A DNA stretch of 64,000 bases from Lumnitzera littorea (Eukaryota > Streptophyta > Magnoliopsida > Myrtales > Combretaceae), in NCBI GenBank assembly GCA_024138015.1, contig JAMXBB010000002.1:53783486-53847485 (forward strand), in the 5' to 3' direction. This document shows, piece by piece, positions 36,376 through 48,499 of this stretch. A program made the translations under genes and the position numbers. How positions within the stretch are numbered: the first letter of the stretch is position 1; the number at the start of each line of letters is the position of its first letter. A model generated the notes under the pieces. It did not search any database. It had not been told where the DNA came from and saw nothing but the letters and a program-made list of their open reading frames with translations.

Positions 36376-37455
36376 ATGTCTGCATTACCATTTTCCATCA
36401 GTTTCAGACACCCATTCGCCTTGTTCTTCCTTATCCTCTCGTTTCAGACTATTTCTGCTGACAAAAGCGCATCTTTTTCCTTCACTGAATTTGGTACCAA
36501 AGATAGAAACTTTGAGTCCAATATTGACCTTTTTGGTGGTGCTAAGGTTGGTGATGGTGGTTCTTGGGTTCAATTGACGGGTTCAGACCGTTCCAGTGCT
36601 GGACAGATCGTTTACAACAAACCCATTGAGCTTGTTCAAGGTAATCCTCAAAGTTTAGTCTCTTTGTCCACAAATTTCACATTTTCATTGTCAGCTGGTA
36701 GTGGAGATGGCTTGGCTTTTGTTCTGTTTCCATCTTGGGTTGGAAGCGATGTGTTTGGAAATGGCTCTTTTGGGTTGTCTTTAGGAAAGGAAAAGGTTGT
36801 GAATGGTGTTGTTGCGGTTGAATTCGACACGAATAAGGATGAAGAATACGGTGATTTAAATACTAATCATGTGGGGATTGATGTGGGTACTCTTGTGTCT
36901 GCGAAAGCGAGCAATATGTCTAGTCTTGAGTTTGTTTTGAATAGTGGGGACAAACTGCAAGCATGGGTTGATTATGAAGCTAGTTCAAGGAGATTGGAAG
37001 TTAGACTAAGCAAATTTGGTGATTCAAGACCTTCCGATCCAGTCCTCTGGTACTCGTTGGATGTATGGGAACTGTGGAAGGATGAGGATGTGTTACTAGG
37101 ACTGAGCTCTTCGAGTGGGAACTCAAGTCAGACTTGCCTCATCTATTCGTGGAGCTTCAAGTTGAGAAATGTCCCTCATTCGCTGCATTCAGAGCCTGTG
37201 AATCCAGACGCTGTGTCCAAGGAAACGAAAATTCTGAGAGTTAAAGAGAAGAATGACTGTATCTTGAAAATTCTTGCTGCCATGATTTTCGGCGCTGGGA
37301 GTGGCGCTTTGGGGGCATTCATTGTGCTTTACTTGTGGAGTATCTTTGGTAACCGGCGGCCAGTGGTGCCTGAGGAGTTTGCTGCAAAACCTCTGGATTG
37401 CGAGTACAAGAAAGTCGATGTAGTTGTAGATAAGGTCATCAAAGATGGTCACTAG
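36376..37455 (+). CDS. Kinase-less L-type (legume) lectin-domain membrane protein
   Basis: A 359-residue intronless gene, the only intact one seen. The start has a good context (AAACC-ATG) and gives a signal peptide (about residues 1-28, LFFLILSFQTISA). The legume-lectin domain (about 32-265) shows GDGLAFVLFP (110-119, with conserved Asp111) and VAVEFDTNKDEEYGD followed by NHVGIDV. Metal-ligand positions read Glu149, Asp151, Asp155, Asp160 and His165; position 155 is normally Asn. Possible N-glycosylation sites are Asn100, 129, 180 and 249. A transmembrane segment (about 297-324) is followed by a ~35-residue tail with no kinase. It probably sits in the plasma membrane with the lectin domain outside. 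Plants have L-type lectin receptor kinases and shorter lectin-only relatives; this is the latter type. Sugar binding is uncertain. Confidence 0.93.
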   Translation: MSALPFSISFRHPFALFFLILSFQTISADKSASFSFTEFGTKDRNFESNIDLFGGAKVGDGGSWVQLTGSDRSSAGQIVYNKPIELVQGNPQSLVSLSTNFTFSLSAGSGDGLAFVLFPSWVGSDVFGNGSFGLSLGKEKVVNGVVAVEFDTNKDEEYGDLNTNHVGIDVGTLVSAKASNMSSLEFVLNSGDKLQAWVDYEASSRRLEVRLSKFGDSRPSDPVLWYSLDVWELWKDEDVLLGLSSSSGNSSQTCLIYSWSFKLRNVPHSLHSEPVNPDAVSKETKILRVKEKNDCILKILAAMIFGAGSGALGAFIVLYLWSIFGNRRPVVPEEFAAKPLDCEYKKVDVVVDKVIKDGH

Positions 37456-38696
37456 ATGTGGCTAGTGGAATTTGGCTCAGCCTACTCTTTTTGGATGTAA
37501 ATTCATGTCTTTTGGTGTTGCATTTTCTGTTTTCACTGTGTTTGTAAACTTATGATTAATTGTCCAAATTTAGCTCATATCCCGTATCATTAAGCTCTAG
37601 GAGTGTCTCTGTCTGAGTTTGCGTAAGCCTTCTTTCAATATTTTCTGCTGTCAAGGGTTACAAACAGGTGTTCTGTTATTCTCTATGCTTAGTTAGTCTA
37701 CTAGAATATCATGTGACATTGAAATGTAAGCTGCTGGTGTACGATACAAGTTTTCTTTTTATTCTTCTACCAGCTATAGATTAAGAATTTGCAAAATGTC
37801 CGGAAGAAGCCGTATTGCTGACAATCCCATCTTTACTTATAGATCAAGCAAGAATACATTCCTTTTCAATTGTTGTCTTACTGTCTATTTGTGCGCACAT
37901 GATGGTAAAAAGTACGATATTATGCTGGCAAGCGATTTATGTAGTATAAAACCACACAGGACTCTGCTTCGTGCCATGCTCAATGGTTGTCCGCACAAAA
38001 CATCTACAACTCTAAATATATACAAGTTCATTTTTGGTTCTATATTTATGTTGGAACAATTCTTGTGAAGTTAACTTGTTCTCGCAAAACACGTCCCAGT
38101 CTTTTAGCAGACTTCAATAATCCTCCTAGCTTCGATAATAACAGACCGATAATATTTGTCTGTTCAATTGTAGTATACAGTAACGAGTCTCAGAAAGGTT
38201 TGCTCAAGAAGTGAACTATCCAGCGAGATTAATGTTTAGTAATCACTTTTACGAAATAAAATGAGATAGAAATATGGTTGTAACTTTTAATAAATGGATT
38301 AAAAAAGTAATAACTATTTTTTGTGATTCATTTGAAGTTGGAAAAAAAAAAAATCAAATAATAGTTCTTCCTTGATTTCATAAAGAAATTATAATTCATT
38401 ATTTTAGAGGTATGATAATTTTATGGAATAGCTATTCAATCAACTAAACACAAGAATAGTTCTATAGAGCAGGAATAATCATTCCATTATACCTTTATAA
38501 AAGTCAAACAAAAATGTTATAAGTCTATTACCATGTGTGGTTGTTTTGCAAAAAAAAGTTTCTCTTTCTTTTATTTGCATTACGATCAAAACGTTATAGT
38601 TTTAAAATATTATTGTAATATGCTTAATTGATTTCATATTGTTTTTGTAGTGATAAGTGGTGATGAAATGCAATAATAAGGACTAGTTACGAGCAA
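37456..38696. other. Lectin 3' flank and spacer
   Basis: No canonical AATAAA was seen soon after the lectin stop codon. The reading frames at 37796-38068 and 37987-38214 overlap, lack known motifs and are not called. 38230-38520 may hold a small MITE-like element: GGAATAGCTATTCAAT and CATTCCATTATACCTTTAT resemble 23824-23890. Confidence 0.35.
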
Positions 38697-39770
38697 TGGG
38701 GGTTAGCACAATTTAGGACTGAAAATTCATGTTATCGTATCTCGTTTTCATATTTAAATGGGTTCATGGTCAAAAAACCTAAACCCATCATATAACTTAT
38801 TTATTAATTATATATGAGAACGTAAACCAATGACCTAATGTACCATGTCTGTCCAGGTTGAACCCATTTAAATTAGGAATAACGATTTATACTACCATAT
38901 CATAACTCGTTATCTTGAATTTAATATCATTTATGGATTAAAAAATTATAATTAAATCTATAAAATATTTCTAAATATAAAAGAAAAAGAACAACAATAA
39001 TATTTAAATTTTACAAAATTAAATAGCATAGTATCTTCATACTTAATAAAAGATTACAACATAAATAAAAGTTTTAAATAAAGCAAAATCTTACTAAATA
39101 TAAAAAATCCAAAAATTTAAATTATTAGCATCATTAAATTAAGTGGAATCATAAATTCAATGGATATTAATATTATTATCAATATTGATTTCCAAATTTA
39201 CCACATTATTTCTTAGATTTTCAAATGGGATAATCAAAGAATCTACACATAAATTTGAATTTTTTTTTATTTAAACTGCAATGCAACAAGGAAAGTATAT
39301 AATATTACTAAATTTAAATTATATAATATCATTAAATTATGTAAAATTATGACTTAAATGGATATTAGTACTACTACCAATGCTTAATTCGAAATTTATC
39401 ACATTATTTTTTGGATTTTCAAAGGAAGTCAATTAAAATTCACATATAAATTTGAAATTTTTTTCTTATTTAAACTACAATGTAGCAAAAAGAATACATA
39501 GTTAAAAACATTTCATACCTTGAATTGATATATTTGATTAGAAAGAAATTATTTGTACAACGAAAGGTAAGTATAGAAGAATATATAACATGTCCCATAT
39601 CTTGTATCTGAGTTAAAAAGTTTGACTCAACTCGAGTACAAATTTAACCATGTTTAAATGGATCTAATTCGTTTGCATCTCATATTAAATTTTTCCATAC
39701 ACTAACATGTTTAAATTATGTCATGCTATGTTCAAGCCCATCTTGCACGGGTCCCAAATTATCAACCCTA
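38697..39770. mobile_element. hAT-like non-autonomous DNA transposon
   Basis: The left end (TGGGGGTTAGCACAATTTAG) and the inverted right end (TAGGGTTGATAATTTGGGAC) form imperfect terminal inverted repeats. These resemble the widespread plant hAT-type ends of the TAGGGTTGGCAA kind. AAATGGGTTC and GAACCCATTT form a further inverted pair inside. No transposase is present. The expected 8-bp target duplication is not clear (ACGAGCAA against GCACAATT). Confidence 0.5.
39107..39493 (+). repeat. ~198-bp internal tandem duplication in hAT-like element
   Basis: Two adjacent units share AAATTTAAATTAT, ATCATTAAATTA, AATGGATATTA, TTTATCACATTATTT, TTTGGATTTTCAAA and TTATTTAAACT(G/A)CAATG in the same order, about 198 bp apart. 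Confidence 0.65.
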
Positions 39771-41481
39771 GCACAATTCATAAAAAATGTCAATATTGTT
39801 AAATTTGGGTTAACCTATATGGTTCAATCGAGTTCGACTTGATTTAACTATAAAATCGAATAGGTTTAATCCTAATTGAATTATAATTGAATTCCATTTC
39901 ATCTCTTTAACCTTTAACCTTTTTATATATTTAAGTTGGTCTAACAACATTGAAAAACACTAGCAAAAAATGAAATATATATATATATATAAACGTTAAT
40001 ATTTTTTATAATGATTCACTATCATTATAACATTCAATTATGATCTTCTCTTTCCAACATTAACTATAATTGAAAAGTAGTAATAACTCTATGCTCTTGA
40101 GATTATTCCGATAACATCTAACATGTCCGAGACCTTTATTATAATAATAATTATCAGAAAAAAGTTCTTCACAAAAGAAACTCACTCTTAATGCAGCACT
40201 GTTTTCGTTTGGATTTAGACCGAGTCAACATCGACACACTGTAATTTAATGCGGTCACGCATTCTCGAGCGAGATAAAATATGCCAATCGAATATATATT
40301 CTTAAAAACAAGCATTTATTGCAAGGCAAAATTTTCATGCAGAGGAATAATAGATAGCTTTAATGAGCTCAGACAAAGAAAAAAAAAAAAAAAAAGAGTT
40401 GCTCAGATAAAAAGACATTGCCCAACTCAATACATTTGTTCTTGAGATTTAATATTTGTTGATTCCTGTCGAATAATTATTAATTGGTCCCCCTGTCTTT
40501 AATAATTCAATCTGGTCACCGACTTCTACTTTCTGAACACATTAATGATATATCAGTACTCTGCAGGGCCTATGCGGGGTTTAAAAAAAAAAAAAAAATT
40601 TAATAATAAAGGTCTCTGGAAAAGAAGCGGATACTAAAGATGTGTTGGTCTCGCACAAAAGTTTAGTTAGACTGCTTTTTAATTTTTTTGTTATGATTAA
40701 AGAATTAGAATGGCTAATTACTACTGTAATCGAAAAATTGATCAAAATTATACTCAAAATTGAACTAAAACAAAAAACAAAAAGAGCCAACTCTTCTATA
40801 TTAAAGTAGAGGTGAATCTTGTGTACATTGATTGGGTAAGTAAGTGATATAGAACACAACTTTGGGAATCCATTGCCATTGAAATAAATGAAAATTGTGC
40901 TAATTTTAGGCTTGGCATTATTTGGTTGCTATAATTTCATTATATTGGACTATGCAAAACTTTTTGTCATCTATTTAGTTCACATACTTGGTTATATACT
41001 AGATAAAAGAGGAGTTAGAGTGCTAAACAAGAGCTCAAAAATTTGTATCATATATTTAATGATACAAAAATCTATTTTAAGATAACAAAATAAATATATC
41101 TTTAAAGTTCCAAAAATAATTCCACACTTCATGGATTGGTTATGTTGTAAGTTTTCTCTTGATGTTAGTAGTTAACTTTGGTATTGTCTAGGTAAAGTTA
41201 TACACTTATGTATTAGGTGACGTAAAATCTAAAGTGGTCTCTATCAATAGTTCTGTATGTGATGTACTATTGTTTGATGAGAGTCCAAAAAGCCATTTTA
41301 GTTGTAATTATTCGAAGATATATTTATTATGTTTGGCCTATGAGGTTTATGTGATTATTGTGATCAAGTTATGAGCCTTTACATATTAATACTTGATATT
41401 AATACAAGGCGGGTTGTTGCATCTTGGGTTTTGAATCGTTACAAAAGCTTAAACAAGACCCATACATTATTTGATATGTCG
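39771..41481. other. No recognisable gene
   Basis: AT-rich spacer with an (AT)n run near 39977 and poly-A runs at 40378 and 40582. Frames at 40581-40859 (minus) and 40888-41085 lack known domains. It ends at the LTR of the minus-strand chromovirus. Confidence 0.4.
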
Positions 41482-42222
41482 TGCCAAAGACAAATAAGGG
41501 CAACAATATCGGGATGGATCTAAGCTTACAAAAGGCTTGAAATTAAAAGTGACAAACACATGAAATAAAGGAAAACAAGTAAACCACAAATGAACTCGAG
41601 GATATAATGTACTAAGAAACCTTTATAGACTCATAAGCCAGTCAATATGATACATAAATAGCTCAGACCTTGCTCAAGGGATAAAATAAGAGTAGAAAGG
41701 AAAAAGCAAGTTGATAGCTCACAAAAGAAAACATAATATATTCAATGAAAGATGATTTTTGTGGCTACATGTAAAAGGGTATTTATACTCAAAATACTAA
41801 GGTTTACTTTCTATTCTTGGAAAAGATGAAAAAGAGTACTATTCAAAATAAGCAAAATATAAGAAATAGATAAGGGTGCAAAAGAAAATGCAAAAATAGA
41901 AGCTTTAAGTGGCAAATTCTATCACGTAAGGACTAGGACATGGGATCAGCAGCTACTAGACGACTCTTGGGGAAGCAAACAAAATGGCATGGTCAAGTTA
42001 AGTGGTTAATGAGCTAAACTGCAAGTACCTCTAAGTTAAGTCAGCTCGAATAGGACCTTCGCAATTCAAAACAGAGATGGTTGAGCCGGTGAGTAAGGTT
42101 GCTAAGCTAATAGTAGAGCAATCTAGACAAGTCAAAGTTCAGCAATCATTGACAATGAATAAGGTAGAGATTGGCATAGTAATAGTGGGAGGTCAGTAGT
42201 AAACAAGAGCTTGTACTCTTCA
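41482..42222 (-). repeat. 3' LTR of minus-strand chromovirus
   Basis: Read on the minus strand it starts near TGAAGAGTACAAGC and ends ...CTTTGGCA. It matches the plus-strand LTR at 60638-61399: TTTTGAGTATAAATACCC against TTTTGGGTATAAATACTC (TATA box), GTAGCCACAA, and CTTATTTTATCCCTTGAGCA against CTTATCCTAACCCTTAAGCA. The 5' boundary is approximate. Confidence 0.6.
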
Positions 42223-42389
42223 TGTGTTGCTCAGTAAGAGAGGATACACTTAGCAATATTCTCAAGTCCATGTACTCATGCTTGAGTCAGGGGTCAAGTG
42301 GGCTAAATCTTATCATCTCTTCCAAGTTGGTTAAGATTTGGGATCAAATCCAAATAGTCTTCCTACTGATCTTCTTCTATTCAGTAGGG

Positions 42390-43143
42390 ACTGAGGTCAA
42401 TGACATTGAATGCATCAAAAACTCTAAAGTCTTTAGGTAACTCTAGTCGATAAGCGTTGTTATTGATTTTCTATAGTATCTTAAAGGTTCTTTCAACTTA
42501 GGCGAACAACTTTTCTTCCTTTTGTTAGGAAATCTCTCTTTACTTAAGTGTAAACAAACTAAGTTGCCAGATTGATATTGCTTGGTTCTCATTCTCTACG
42601 CTCTTTCCTCTAGCTTTCTAACAGTACGATCTATCTATTAGGCAACTTTCTAGTAAATCTTGTGAAATGAATGTACTTGAGCTTTAGCTTCAAGGTTTTC
42701 TTGGTCAAATATAGGAACTAGGGTGTGGTCAAGAGGAAGCTCAAGATTGAAGCCATAGATGACCTTAAAGGGAGTATGTCATGTGGTGTTGTGTACTGTC
42801 TAGTTGTAAGCAAATTCCATTAAAAGAAAGTAAACATCCCAATTGGTTAAGTTCTTCCCCATTACAACTTTAAGTAGTGAACCCAAAGTACAGTTGACAA
42901 CCTTTGTTTAGCCATTAGATTGGGGGTGATAGGATGTGCTGAAGAGTAACTTGGTCCCTAACCAATTCTAGAGAGTCCTCAGAAAATGGCTTAGAAACTT
43001 TAGGTCCCGATCTTATACTATACTACTCGGTACGCTATGTAAGCAAACTATCTCCTATAAAAAGAGAAAAGCAATAGCCAAAACATTGTTAATTTTAGTG
43101 CAAGACACAAAGTATACATCTTGCTAACTCTGTCTACAACGAC
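42390..43143 (-). pseudogene. Integrase core and C-terminal part (chromovirus)
   Basis: The minus strand reads VVDRVSKMYTLCLALK next to the insertion point, the usual VVDRFSKM catalytic Asp motif. A region with YHPQSNG, then VVNCTLGSLLKV and NLTNWDVYFLLMEFAYN follows, and finally text resembling the post-core domain (RKLEERA, LKEPLRYYRK). Frame changes and stops are present. Confidence 0.75.
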
Positions 43144-46100
43144 TGTCAGGACCCTAAAAAGGGTCTAATAGGATTATCTAAAATTTCTATAACATGTGTG
43201 CACCCATGCTATGAAAACCGTCTTGCAAGTCAGAGATTGCAAAACTCTAAATAATAAATTACTAAGATTAATGATTTTTCAAGTAATTAATTTATTGTAA
43301 CATGAGATAATATATAATTATAAATAACTATGGATGTCCGATATCCCACAGTTCCACAGAACCGCAGAGAATCGGTATCCCCTACCAAATAATAAGACAG
43401 GATTACTAACATTATAAAACTGCGAGTAGAATTAAATTATATTAAATTCTAATATGTGAATATTTTCTACAAAGAGTGTTTATGTATCATCTATAAAAAT
43501 CTTAACTAATCCTAACACTAATGTACATATCTTCATCTTGCCCTCAGCACTCGAGACTTATCCCAATCCCATCGTATGTAAACCTGCAAAAGAAAGACTG
43601 TTGGGGAATAAGTTACAAGGGCTTAGCGAGCCATCCCTCATACCATACTGGCAAACAAGTTATCAAACAAATTATTACAACCATATGAATGCATGTACAC
43701 ATAGAATGCCAAACAATATATGCAGTTGACCGGTACTGCATATAATATTGGATTTTAACGCCCTCCGAGATAAGGGTTGAAGATTCATTGGCACCAATCA
43801 CGACCGGGCTCTAGCACCTGGGTTTTTACCCATAACTTTGAATCCCATATTTCACAAAAATACATTTCCATTTCTAAAAATCCAATAGTTCACAAAGTCC
43901 CAGGCCTAGCGATGAGGTGACCCCCGCAGTCCACACTCACACCCTACAGCAGTGGTCTCTAGACGCGACCCCCAACCACCCACGGTTAGCGTCTCCGGCG
44001 CCAATAAAACCCGCGAGCCAAGGGTAGGGTCTTATTGTACCCATGCTCCTGCACGGTACTAATCAAATCATGTGGGAATCCATCCCTCCAAGGCCCTTCA
44101 TTACCAACCGCGTGAAGTGACGGCCAGAATAAGTAATGCGATGCATGGATAATGCATGACCCTTTTAATTTAAGATAAGCCAAATATAATTAGGTCAGAT
44201 TATAAGGCGATCAATCAATATCAGCAAACCATCCAAATCCTATAAAAATCAATCATACCATCAAATTATCAATTATCGTATTTAGCAATATTTCTCACAA
44301 CAATCAAGCAATATCAAGCACACGCATATCCCGAAAACCCCATGCATCAAGTTATTGATATTCAATTTAAGTGCACTAACTACAAGTATAAACAAATATA
44401 GAGTTATCGGGAGTACTCACTTGACTATGACGACTCGCTCTAGTCGTAATAACCGATCGAGAGATCCTCGCCCTCGTCGGGACCACCTGATCATTACGAG
44501 ATAACAAGGATAATAAGTAGTTGACTTAACTAATGGTTCTAGACATCTACCTACCTAATTCTACTTAGATTACTATCGACCCTTATTCGATTAAACCTAA
44601 TTGCTAATCGTACGTAACTTTTTCATTTTATTTTCAATATTTACGAATTTATAGTCGTTTTTCATCGTTTTCGAACGTATATTCATACGGTAATGTCTGT
44701 TTTAGATGTTAAGACCCCTATTTTACATTATGAACTAAATTTATAGAAATTTTTTTTTTTTAGCTATAATACTTAAGTATTCTTATTACTTATTTTTTAT
44801 AGCCTTTATTCCTTAAATTCTTATAATTAAGGGATTTACTTTGTTATTACTAATTCATATGTTGAATTAGGTAAAATCTAAATTAGAAGGTGTATTAGAA
44901 TTTACTAATTTAAGTATCTAATTACCTACACTTTTCTTATTTTTCTTATTTTCTAAACCTATGCTTATGTCATCGCTTACATCATCTTTTCTTTATGTCA
45001 TTGCTTATGTCATCATATGCTTATGTCATCATCCACCTCATCATTTGATTACATAAGCATTACCTCGTACTTATGTCATATGTACATGTCTTATGTACAT
45101 TTGTTCCTTACTTTATACTTATGTACATATACCTTATACATACATATACTTATACATCTACATATATTTATACCGTATTTATACATGTATTCCTACTCAT
45201 ATACCTATACGGTTGGATACGTATTTTTATACTAAAAATTCGTATGCCAAATTTTCTCTTAAGAAAATCCTCTCAATTTCATCCTTTTGTATTTCTATGT
45301 ATGTATTTAGTATAGTATACACATATATAGTTAAATATGGTCTTAATTCAAGTTATGTATATGATAAATACTTATGTATAAAGGTTCACATACTTGTATT
45401 CCTTTGGTATTTCTTTATGTACACATACTTATAAGCTTATACTCATGTCTTCCTTTCTTCTTCTTCAAAAGTTCTAATTTCTACACTTAAAGATGGAAAC
45501 TTTGTTTCCTCTTCTTCAAGACAACACTAAACACATAACTACTTACCTAATCTACCTAATTAACTAACTAATGAAGAAGATAAAACAAGATAAAGTAACT
45601 TAGATACATACCTTTAATTGTGTTGAAATTGAGAAGACAAAAGGGGGAGTGATGAGAGTGAAATGGGAAGAAGAAGCTCACGGCAATAGAGGGTATGTTT
45701 TGTTTTGTTTCTTTTGTCTTGTTTTCATAATGAAGGGAAGAAAATGGTGGGGCCTAGAAGGGAGAAAATGTTGACGGTAATTGAGGAGAAAAGGAGAAGA
45801 AGAAAAATCAAAAAGAAAGAAAAGAAACGCCATCATTAAGGAAGAGATATTTTCTTTATCTCTTAAGATCTTTGACTTTTCAAAGTGTTGACTTGGTCAA
45901 CATTTTGACCTTGTTCAACATGTGTTGACTTGGTCAACTCTCCTTAAGCTTATGTAATTTTGTACACATAATGTAGTAATTAAGGGAAATTAAGGAAAAA
46001 ATTAAGGAAATGAAGGGAAATAAGAAATTTAGTAAATTGATTAGTAAAAATAGATAATGAGGTCTTCCATTAGGTATTTATATCCTATATACATCATTTG

Positions 46101-46659
46101 GTAAGCTACTTAGTATAATTGAGATGAAAAATAGCATTTAGGGTATTAAGGTTTACTACATTTGACCTAATCTTCAACTATACCTTTAACTCTATGTAAT
46201 ACTATCTTAATCACATACTTAAGGGATAAATATAATCTATGACTCATTATCTTAGTTTCTAATGGATTATTTAAGTATTCTAAATGTTTATGCATGATTG
46301 AGGGTTATCTTTAGTCGTTTACCGATGAAATGGCAAAATATAGAGGATATATTATCATTTAGGGTTTTAGGGTAAATTATGGTGAATTAGTGCTTTTATA
46401 TCCTTAAAGTTATAGTTTTAGGGTTCTTATTACCTTAAGGCACCATCTCTAATGTTTTTATACATTTAGGGTTTCATATATTCTTACGCGATTCAATCTT
46501 TGATTGTCATGGTTAAGGATTCAATTGATGATTTAAGGTTTTTCGTATCCACTTTAGGTTTTAGATTGAGATTTAAACTTGCTCTTTTGAGTTCGGGAAA
46601 TCCTCTACAGTTTAGACGTTTGTTTCTATACTTAGAAAACTAAATTTGTGGGGTTTACA
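43144..46659 (+). mobile_element. Family F solo LTR, complete (3,516 bp)
   Basis: It runs from TGTCAGGACCC to GGGGTTTACA and is flanked by a perfect 5-bp target duplication, ACGAC (43139-43143 and 46660-46664). It lies in the chromovirus integrase just before the VVDR motif. The first bases GGACCCTAAAAAGGGTCT can form a short hairpin. It carries a W-box array at 45871-45939 and a TATA-like CTATATACATC at 46085. No internal region is present, so it arose by LTR-LTR recombination. TA-rich frames at 45017-45434 are low-complexity. Confidence 0.9.
45871..45939. promoter_or_regulatory. W-box (TTGAC) cluster in family F LTR copy 2
   Basis: Six TTGAC/GTCAA cores occur in 69 bp, including two palindromic TTGACTTGGTCAA pairs. 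A seventh position reads GTTCAAC and is probably a mutated box. It lies about 150 bp before the TATA-like sequence of this LTR. Confidence 0.55.
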
Positions 46660-46664
46660 ACGAC

Positions 46665-47000
46665 CATCACAACATCTTTGCCCTGGTAGTTTGAGTAAAC
46701 TAAAGACAAAATCCATACTCAGATCAAACCATGGTTTGGTCATATGGGTAGAGGCATTGCTCTCCTTTGTTCAACTCAGCTTTTTGCCTTCTTACAAGTT
46801 GCACAGCTCTCGACCACACAATGCACATCTCGCCTCATCTTAAGCCAAAATAACCATGCATTCAATAACTCATAGATCCTCTTTTCCCTAAAGTACCTGA
46901 AAAGCCCTCCATTATGATCTTCTCTCACCAACAATTCTCTAATAAAATAAGTTAACACCTAAAGTTTGCCACCTAGAAACAATTATCCATTTGTGACATG
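46665..47000 (-). pseudogene. Integrase zinc-binding part (chromovirus)
   Basis: The open stretch 46958-46776 reads RELLVREDHNGGLFRYF, then RDVHCVVESCATCKKAKS. This is the integrase H2C2 zinc-binding domain with its C-x2-C end. It continues toward the core until the LTR insertion at 46659. Confidence 0.8.
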
Positions 47001-47049
47001 ATAGTCATTCAATATCCTTCCTTCCCTATGTTGCTTATACATTAGAGCA

Positions 47050-47660
47050 AAGTAAGGATCTAGTAGGTATTGTTCTTTGATACTTACAAAATCCTAGAAG
47101 TTTAGTTTGTAGCTCGATAAGAAGAGAATGTCTTCTTGATGAAGCGTCAACAACTACATTGGACTTACCTTGTCTATACTTGATCACAAAATTAAATCCT
47201 TTTAAAAATTCTATCCATCAAGCCTATCTCTTTGAAAGCTCCGACTAACTTCATAGGTATCTCAAGGATACGTAATCGGTGTATATTATGAATTCCTTTA
47301 GTAGGAGGTAGTGTTGCTATACATGTTGAGCTAGAATTAATGCCAAAAGTTCTTTATCATAAACGAAGTAGTTCAATTATGGTCCTTTTAGTTTCTTTCT
47401 ATCATAGGCAATAGGTTAACCTTCTTACTTCAACACAACTCCTATGCCAACATCTAATGGATCACACTCAAGCTCAAATATCTTCTCGAAGTTAGGCAAA
47501 GTCGAAACTAAAACAAAAGTTAACTTCTCTTTCACTTTGGCAAAGCTCTTCTTTTCTTTTCCTCCCTATCTAAACTCTATATCCTTCTTTGTTAGCTCAG
47601 TAAGAGATGTAACAATTGTACTAAAGCCCTGAATAAAACATCAGTAAAAGGAAGCTAATT
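47050..47660 (-). pseudogene. RNase H part (chromovirus)
   Basis: The minus strand shows EFIIYTDYVSLRYL (about 47300-47255), matching the RNase H motif with its catalytic Asp, and NVVVDAS near 47150, the conserved end of the domain. Stops and shifts lie between them. Confidence 0.7.
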
Positions 47661-47689
47661 TATGAAAGCTCCTCACCTTGGTACAAGAA

Positions 47690-48420
47690 GTCAAGGTTAG
47701 CAAATAGACAACTCAGATTTTCTCATCATCAACTCGTAGACCTCCTCTACTAACTACATATCCTAGGAAGACTACTTCTTCTTGACAAAAACAATACTTC
47801 TTCAAATTCCCAAATAGTCTTTCAAGTCTAAGCACATCAAATATAGACCAAAGATGGTTAATGTAACTAGGTAGGTCGGTACTATACATGAGGATATCAT
47901 CAAAGTAGACTACAACAAATTTGTTGATTAAATTTCACAATATATGGTTCATTAGCCTCATGAAAATACTCCAGATGTTAGATAAGGTAAAGGGCATCAC
48001 AAACCATTTCATATAAACCATTTATGGTTTTGAATGCAATCTTCCATTCATCTACTGGTCTCATTTGAATTTGATGGTAGCTGGACCTCATGTTGATCTT
48101 GCTAAAAATCCTAGCACCATGCGATTCATCTAGCATATCATCTAACCTCAGGATAAGGTATCTAGACTTGATTGTTATCTTGTTAATAGCTCTGCTATCG
48201 ACATACATATGCTAGGTACCATCTTTCTTTGGCACAAGTAAGGCAGGCACAATACATGGACTAATCCTCTCTCTTACATAACCTTTCTCCAACAGTTCAT
48301 TGACATGTCTTTGTAGCTTGGTCGCTTACTCAAGATTCACTCGATAAGTGGGCTAGTTAAGACGGGCGACACTGGGTATTAGGTTAATATAATTCTCAAT
48401 TCCTCGAAAAGGTAGCAACC
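47690..48420 (-). pseudogene. Reverse transcriptase (chromovirus)
   Basis: The open part 48208-47978 reads MYVDSRAINKITIKSRY, then RLDDMLDESHGARIFSKI, then SSYHQIQMR and EWKIAFKTINGLYEM. The catalytic motif VVYFDDI is encoded at about 47909-47893. The Asp of the 'FSKID' motif is Asn here. A frameshift near 47990 follows the open part. Confidence 0.8.
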
Positions 48421-48499
48421 CTTTAAGCAACTGCTCAAGCAACATGTCAGCATACTCGTTAAGCAATTCTAGGGCCTCATTAGATAGTACAGCTTGCTC

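Noticed and set aside
37796..38068. 90-codon frame downstream of the lectin gene
   Set aside because: No domain, overlapping alternative frame, and a repeat-like region follows directly.
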